Below, piece after piece: positions 57,816-64,000 of a stretch of 64,000 nt of DNA. A model generated the notes under the pieces. That model was not told where the DNA came from. It was given only the letters and a program-made list of their open reading frames with translations, and ran no database searches. The position numbers were made by a program, and so were the translations under genes. Position 1 is the stretch's first letter. Each line of letters starts with the position of its first letter. Source of the stretch: Clonostachys chloroleuca (Eukaryota; Ascomycota; Sordariomycetes; Hypocreales; Bionectriaceae); NCBI GenBank assembly GCA_037952775.1, contig JBANAY010000003.1, forward strand, positions 18,476,001 through 18,540,000. The letters are read 5' to 3'.

Positions 57816-60800
57816 ATGGCGAGCAATAGTGAATTAGACCCACTATGGAGGAATGTCGATTGGTGCGTGAGGCTCTGCATACTCTCTTGACAATGTGCAT
57901 TCCAGCTGGTGGTCCTGTGTGAAGCCAGCCATGGCGCCAGCCTTGCATGGAGAGCCGTTATCGACATGTGTCGTTGTAGGAATGCGGTTCTCCCGCTGGC
58001 TCTACCCAACGGCTTCTAACGTTTTTTAAACGCCATATCGCTAATGATTCATGTAGGGCGATTGGCCAGACCCTCCTCATGGGATGGGACGGCACAGAGG
58101 TCACCTCGGAGATCAGAACCCTAATTGAAGATCACCATCTCGGATCAATCATCTTGACTGCCAAGAACCTTGAATGTTAGCTCCCCTTGTTTCTGTTCTC
58201 ATTTCTTCGTGCCCTTCTCCCCATTACTTACAAGCGTTATCTGCCACTCGCTTTTCATCTACGAGATCTTTGCGATGTTTCATTTACTCCAGTACATATA
58301 TGTATCTGGTTGGGGGAAAGAGTAAGACCAGATATATGCTAACTTGTTCCCAGCTGCCCAGCAAACATCAAGGCTTGTCCAGGAGCTTCAGACAATTGCT
58401 AAAAATGCCGGACATCCGTATCCCTTGCTGATCGCCCTGGACCAGGAGAACGGGGGGTAAATAGTCTTTTTGACCAAGATCTTGTCTGTCAATTCCCGAG
58501 TGCAATGGGCATTGCTGCTACAGGTCGGGCTGAGCTAGCATACGAAGTCACCAAGGCTACAGCTACAGAGATATCGGCCTGTGGCGTAAATTTGATGCTT
58601 GGTCCAGTCCTGGATGTGCTCAACAACGCCCGTTACCAACCCTTGGGAGTGAGGGCGACTGGTGATGACCCCCAAGAGGTATCTCAGTACGGCCTAGCCG
58701 CTCTCAGTGGTATCCGTGATGCCGGAATGGCTTCGTGTGGCAAACATTTCCCTTCCTATGGCAATTTGGACTTCCTCGGTTCCAACCTGGATGTGCCCAT
58801 CATCACTCAGACTTTAGAGGAGCTAAGCCTCAGTGCTTTGGTCCCTTTTCGCAATGCCATCGCTTCTGGGAAACTCGACGCCATGTTCGTTGGCGGTTGT
58901 GGTATTTCCAACCCATCAATGAACGTAAGCCATGCTTGTCTCTCCGATCAGGTCGTCGATGACTTGCTTAGAACCGAGCTCGGATTCGACGGTGTTGCTA
59001 TTTCAGAGTGTCTTGAGATGGAAGCGTTGAGCCACGACCTCGGTGTTCAGAACGGAGTTGTCAGAGCTGTGCAGGCGGGATGTGATCTAGTACTGCTCTG
59101 CCGTGCGTACGATGTGCAGTTAGAGGCTATAAAAGGTCTAAAGCTCGGCATAGAGGACGGGATTATATCTATGGCAAGACTTATGAAATCTGTCAAGCGC
59201 GCCTTAAAACTCAAGGCTCGCTGCACCTCATGGTCAAAAGCTTTGCAGCCACCGGGAACATCGTTACTTTCTCAACTTCACCCATCACATTTGGCTTTGT
59301 CTAGACGAGCTTATGATGATTCAATCACTGTCATTAGAGACAAGGAGAAATTACTTCCGCTCTCTTCTTCTATGCACCCAGGCGAGGAGCTTCTTTTGCT
59401 TACCCCTTTGGTCAAGCCACTCCCAGCTTCGCAGTTAACCAAGAGCCTCGCCGGATCGAAACCCAACGGCCAGTCATTAATACCCACTATTCATGATTCT
59501 TGGAATCATAGTGAACGGGAGAGGGGATCGATCTTGAGCGGCGAGGGTGTCTTCAGGGAATTCGGAAAAGAATTGGCGCGCGCAAGGAATGAAAAACTCC
59601 TTCACACGAGTTATACCGCCAATGGAGTGCGCCCAGGTACTACTACATTAGACCTCTTCCGCAAGCTGCGCCGAGATACCGAGACGGAAGCTAACAGGAA
59701 AATAGTTCACGAAAATCTGATCAATAGAGCATCCTGCATCATCATCATCACAGCAGATGCAACTCGAAACATGTACCAGGCCGGATTTACTAAGCATGTC
59801 GATATGATGTGTTCCATGCTTCGTAGCCGTGGCCAGAAGAAACAACTCATTGTTGTTGCAGTGAGCTCGCCATATGATTTTGCCATGGACACGTCTATCG
59901 GTACCTACATTTGCACTTTCGATTTCACCGAGACAGCTATGCATGCTTTAGTCAGAGCTTTGGTGGGCCAGACGACTCCTACTGGCACCCTTCCTGGAAC
60001 ACTCCGAAAGAGTAAGAAGGTTCTAAAGCCGAGGCAACATTGGTTGGTGGAGGAATATGACCGGAACCGTGATGCAGCAGGGTTGGGTGATCTATTGCGG
60101 GCCGTCAACCGGGCAAGCATACCAGATCTCCAATTCCTGCGAACTACGAGCGCGTCGTCGTTCGAATTATCTAACCCCAACGTTAAGGAAGCACACTTTG
60201 TAGTTCGCAATAGTAGCACGCACGCCTTGTATGGCTTCGTTGCCACATATTTCGTCTCAGGCGTGGGTATCCTCGGGGCATTGATAGTTGATCCCAGTAA
60301 GCGAAACGTGTCGATAGGGAGATCTCTCCACCGACGGGCTTTGCGAACTCTCAAGCAGCAACAGGGCCTCAAGAAGCTTCAGGCAGGGACGTCATTTCCA
60401 GGTGTCTTCCTCGGAGTTCCTGTAGAAGTCGGGTCCCATAATACGAGGGAGTGGCTCGCGAACAAGGGCTGGGACACTCAGTTTCCGCGGCGGTTGACGA
60501 ATATGATCATTCCAGATCTCTCGAACTGGACTGCCCCAGAAGGGCTGCTTCAGAGCATTCAAAGGGCCAATATCACCTTCGATTTGATCCATGGCTTGGA
60601 AAATGCGGATAGTGTCTTGAACCACGTGGGCATTAATTCGAATCCGGAAGTGTTGGAATTGTACAGGGCTGCACTTTCTGAGACAAAGTTTTGCGGTATA
60701 GTCCGAGCAAAGGAGCCTTCCGGGGGTCTTCTCGGTACCATCATCATTTCCAGGCAGCGCAGCCCCCTGGTTACGTCCATTCCTCCACTTATGTCTCACA

Positions 60801-61146
60801 CAGAAGACATCGGTGGGATACTTGCGCCCGTTGTCCCCATCGGACCACTCTCAACGCTGACCCTTCAAGGGCTTGCCTTGATGGGAATCCGCCAAAACAA
60901 GAGTCACAAAGCATTGAAAACGGTTCTCTCATGGGTACGTGTATATTGGTGGAGTTCTCTTGCTTATGGACTGCTAACGTATAATTCAAGGCTGTTGATG
61001 ATGAGTACGAACCACTGTTGGCCATGGGATTCGAGATCCTACAAGCATTTGAAGAAATCACAAACTCTCCTGATAATGTAAGCATCTTCGGACTGAACGC
61101 AGAGAGTTGTCTTGCTAACTATGAACAGTTCTCAGATCTCGTGTAA
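57816..61146 (+). CDS. nag3: Intracellular GH3 beta-N-acetylglucosaminidase fused to a GNAT acetyltransferase domain
   Basis: Predicted to cut GlcNAc from chito-oligosaccharides inside the cell. Exons 57816..57862, 58057..58175, 58354..60934, 60991..61077 and 61129..61146 (950 residues after one correction). GH3 signatures are WAIGQTLLMGWDGTEVTSEI, LIALDQENGGVNSLFDQD, CGKHFPSYGNLDFLGSNLDV and GFDGVAISECLEMEALSHDL. A GNAT-like region lies in the last third (about 560-950; GVGILGALIVDPSKRNVSIG, with the R/S-x-G-x-G-R/S-like acetyl-CoA loop near VSIGRSLHRRALR). The frame breaks inside the GH3 motif at the G6 run 58452-58457, where seven G are needed. No signal peptide is seen. The catalytic positions differ from bacterial NagZ (see findings). 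GH3-GNAT fusions are known from fungi, including Trichoderma nag3. Exon 1 (MASNSELDPLWRNVD) rests on splice signals and is the least certain part. Confidence 0.88.
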
Positions 61147-61419
61147 ATAGCCCGAGGCGGCAACGATTTACGGACATTTTCATGCGCATATATGAAGTTA
61201 TTTTGGCCTCTTTTCTCCTCAAATATTTTTTTTACCTACAGCGGCGGCACTTGGATTATTTGGATAGCCAACAGTCACGGGTCTTGTAATAGTACCTAAA
61301 TTGGTTTACGGGCATTAACATCTGATCTGATCACGGTTTCACCCAATGATTCCCGTCCCTTATCTTCATTGTGAGAGGCTAATAACTAGCAAGAAAATCG
61401 CGTGCCATGAAGTCAGCTA

Positions 61420-63835
61420 TTAAGAGGATTCAATGGAGACTGCCGCATCGCCCTGCAGATCTCGACCCTCAGAGCTAATTTTGACATCACCGCTGAGAGC
61501 AGAGGTATCTTTGAGCGTCCCATCATCTCCAACTTCTAACTCGCCAATACTGGTACCATTTGACTTGACAAGCTTAGCTTTGGCACCGGGAGTAACCTGG
61601 TAGAGCGCGATCTCAACATTTTGTCCGTAGTCATACACGGCACCGACGACTTCCCGGTTCCCTAGCACGAGAATAGTGTTCTCTCGGACATAAAGGGGCA
61701 GTGTTCCAAAGCCGTGTTTCTCCTTGAACCAGCCCGGACCAGTGCGTACTTCATTGGTGTAAAACGATGTCCATTTTCCACGGGGTAGGTAAAACTCCAC
61801 ATCTCCAGATTCTTCGAAAATAGGGGCAGCGAGGAGCTGGGATCCGATCATGAACTGACGGTCTATGTACCAAGCTGTTGGGTCTTCGGGGAACTCAAGA
61901 GCTACGGATCGGAGAGAAACGGGAAGACCGTCTTCTCTAGACTCAATGGCTTGGGAGTAAATGTACGGCATGAGACGAGTCTTGAGGTTGGTCCATTTGG
62001 CCAACGTCTTTGAGCACCCTTCCTCAGACTGATCATCATCGTCGATAGTCCATGGAACACGGTACGAGTTGCTGCCGTGGAGGCGACTGTGGCTACAGAG
62101 TAGACCCATTGCCACCCAACGTTTGTAGACCCAGGGTGGAGGGTATCCTTCAAACCCTCCAATATCACAGCTCCAGTATGAAAAGCCGCTGATTCCCAGA
62201 GAAAGGCCACCTCTGATAGACTCTGCAAGGGCTTCGGGCGTGGACTCGCAATCTCCTCCCCATTGAAGAGGAAATCGTTGTGTGCCAGCACATGCAGCTC
62301 TGGCAAACAAGACAGCTTCGTCGTTGCCATATCGCTTCTGGAGAGCTTCGTATACAAGTCTGTTGTATAGGAAAGCATAGTAATTGTGCATCTTGTGTGG
62401 ATCGACTGATTCGTCGTACCACTGAACATCGAGTGTGGGGATACGCTCGCCAAAGTCCGTCTTGAGAGCATCAACTCCTTTATCGAAGAGTGAGTTGAGG
62501 CAGCTGACATACCAGTCTCTCGCTTTGGGGTTTGTCACATCCAATAAGCCCATGCCAGCCTGCCAGAGATCCCACTGCCAGACGTCACCATTCTTGCGCT
62601 TGAGCAAAAACCCGTTCTCTACCGCATGCTTGAAAGCTGCTCCATGCTGAGCAATATAGGGGTTGATCCACACACAAACCTTTTTGCAGAGCCCGCTCTC
62701 CTTGAGTCGCGAAATTTGAGCCTGGGGGTCGGGAAATCTCTCCGAGTCGAATACAAAATCAGTCCAGGTGAACGCCTTCATCCAGAAACAATCATAGTGG
62801 AAGACGTCGACCGGGGAGCCGCGATCCTTCATTCCTTGCAGGAAAGAGTTCACCGTAGCTTCGTCGTAATTAGTCGTGAAGCTGGTCGTTAGCCACAGAC
62901 CGAAACTCCAGCTAGGCACCTTGCCTGGCTTACCCAGCAATATGGAGTACTTCTTCAGAACCTCCTTAGGGGTCGGGCCATATATAATGTACCACTTGAG
63001 TCTCTGGCCCTCAACGACGGTTTGGACTCTGCAGGATCGCTCGCTACCGACTTCGAGTTCCACTCTACCGGGATTGTCAATGAAAACACCGTATCCGCGG
63101 CTACTCATCCAGAAGGAGACGTTCTTGTAGGCCTGCTCGCTGGAAGTGCCGCCGTCCGCATTCCAGAGGGTAACGGCCTGGCCAACCTTGTTCCAAGCAC
63201 CAAAAGCGCTCGCCGAGTCCATGAACAGACTCTCCGACAGATAGGTTGGTCTGGTAGAACATGTAATGCTGGAAGTTCCTCATGTCTCCGGTTTGCATCG
63301 GGTTACTAGGTGCGGGTGTATACGCAAACCCGACGCTGCGGGGCCCAAGCTTGGTGAGTTGCTTGCTGCCATCTCTGCTACCAAATTGGATTTCAAATTT
63401 GTGAGGGCCAGGATGAACCGTCGCAGACAGTGATCCAGATGTCAACGATGTACCCTTATCATTCGTGACAATTTGAGCCTGTGGGCTGGACGGTTTGCCG
63501 TCGGGGTATATTTCATAATGGGGGCCTTTGTTCTGAGCGCCAGCCCAGTGAGTTGATTCAATCGAGATGACACCATCAAACTCAGCTTTTATATCCTATT
63601 ACTATTTCATTAGGACAATCTTTCTTTACCAACTGAAGTGAAAGATAAATTAATATCATACAAGTGTTATGGTAGGCTGGTTGAGAGTCCAGCCCCTGGA
63701 GAGGATCTTCTTGACAGGGCACAGAAGGCTAATACTCTGCTGGTCTTCCGAGGGTGTGATCTGGTACACCTCTTCCGCATACTCAGTCTGGACCCCTTCG
63801 GCGGGAAGCCACATGCCATCGCGGAGGCGAACCAT
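61420..63835 (-). CDS. GH31 alpha-xylosidase (YicI-like), cytosolic
   Basis: Releases alpha-linked xylose from xyloglucan oligosaccharides, if the subgroup assignment holds. Exons 63662..63835 and 61420..63595; the intron has GTATGA and AATAG borders and joins LNQPTITL to DIKAEFDGVISIE. The start MVRLRDGMWLPAEGVQTEYA matches the family N-terminus and shows no signal peptide. The catalytic nucleophile lies in DALKTDFGERIP, the KTDFGE form typical of alpha-xylosidases; the acid/base Asp is in WGGDCESTPEALAESI. The frame breaks at an A4 run on the plus strand (63202-63205, T4 in coding sense): removing one T joins SVHGLGERF to GAWNKVGQAVTLWNADGG and gives 782 residues, the usual length. It is convergent with nag3 and 273 nt from it. 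Link to GlcNAc use is by position only. Confidence 0.9.
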
Positions 63836-64000
63836 GGTGCAATATTGGGTGCGGCTGAATACAAGGGAGCTCTGGTCGGGTACAAGACACACGCAAGCTT
63901 GTGTTTGAGACTTAATATCCCAAGTCTCAGTAAAATGAGGAGGGGAAAGTTCGAAGAGCCCACGCCCTGGCTCTAGGACACTCGATGCATTGCACCCTTG
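63836..64000. other. Upstream region of the GH31 gene at the right edge
   Basis: 165 nt left of the window end. A minus-strand frame continues upstream of ATG 63835 (to 63892) but does not match the family N-terminus, so it is taken as leader. Confidence 0.5.

Noticed and set aside
1..64000. tRNA, rRNA or CRISPR features
   Set aside because: Scanning by eye for B-box-like GGTTCGAATCC words and direct repeats with spacers gave no candidate; a tRNA search program would be decisive.

Overview
The window reads as nuclear DNA of a filamentous ascomycete (Pezizomycotina, most likely a Sordariomycete). Genes carry few, short (about 50-200 nt) GT-AG introns with CTAAC/CTGAC/CTCAC-type branch sites, coding regions are GC-rich, and the gene set is fungal: SREBP with a DUF2014-type tail, Srs2, Brc1/Rtt107, an Ndt80/VIB-1-type factor and a GH3-GNAT fusion. 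Species cannot be fixed from the sequence alone. No rRNA, tRNA, CRISPR or intact mobile element was recognised.

Left part (1-17.4 kb), housekeeping: the 5' part of a HUL5-type HECT ubiquitin ligase (-, runs off the left edge), poly(A)-binding protein (+), a fungal-specific membrane protein (-), a universal-stress-protein-domain protein (-), mitochondrial ribosomal protein uS7m (-) and a three-exon 90-residue dsRBD-like protein (-) that simple ORF calling misses. A gene-poor 7.1 kb stretch (17.4-24.5 kb) follows, with tandem G-quadruplex motifs, a 24-bp perfect inverted repeat and an A30 run.

Middle part (24.5-45.1 kb): secreted neutral ceramidase (-), a small mitochondrial-type membrane protein (-), Srs2 helicase (-), a type-I membrane protein with a long proline/serine-rich tail (+), SREBP (+), VPS25 (+) and the six-BRCT protein Brc1/Rtt107 (-).

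Right part (45.9-61.1 kb) is the most interesting region: an N-acetylglucosamine (GlcNAc) catabolic cluster made of a hexokinase-family kinase (hxk3-like, -), glucosamine-6-phosphate deaminase (dam1, +), an Ndt80-like regulator (ron1-like, -), GlcNAc-6-phosphate deacetylase (dac1, -) and an intracellular GH3 beta-N-acetylglucosaminidase fused to a GNAT domain (nag3, +). Read in order, nag3 releases GlcNAc from chito-oligosaccharides, hxk3 phosphorylates it, dac1 deacetylates it, dam1 converts GlcN-6-P to fructose-6-P plus ammonia, and ron1 is the likely activator. No GlcNAc transporter is visible. A GH31 alpha-xylosidase (-) sits next to it at the right edge.

A recurring oddity is that seven genes (PABP, ceramidase, the type-I membrane protein, BRC1, dac1, nag3 and GH31) each need exactly one 1-nt correction to keep a conserved reading frame. 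Five of the seven lie in C/G runs of 5-6 nt that are one base short. Because an essential gene is among them, assembly or sequencing error is the simplest reading, but it makes naive ORF calls in this window misleading. Coordinates below are hand-derived from splice signals and frame continuity.
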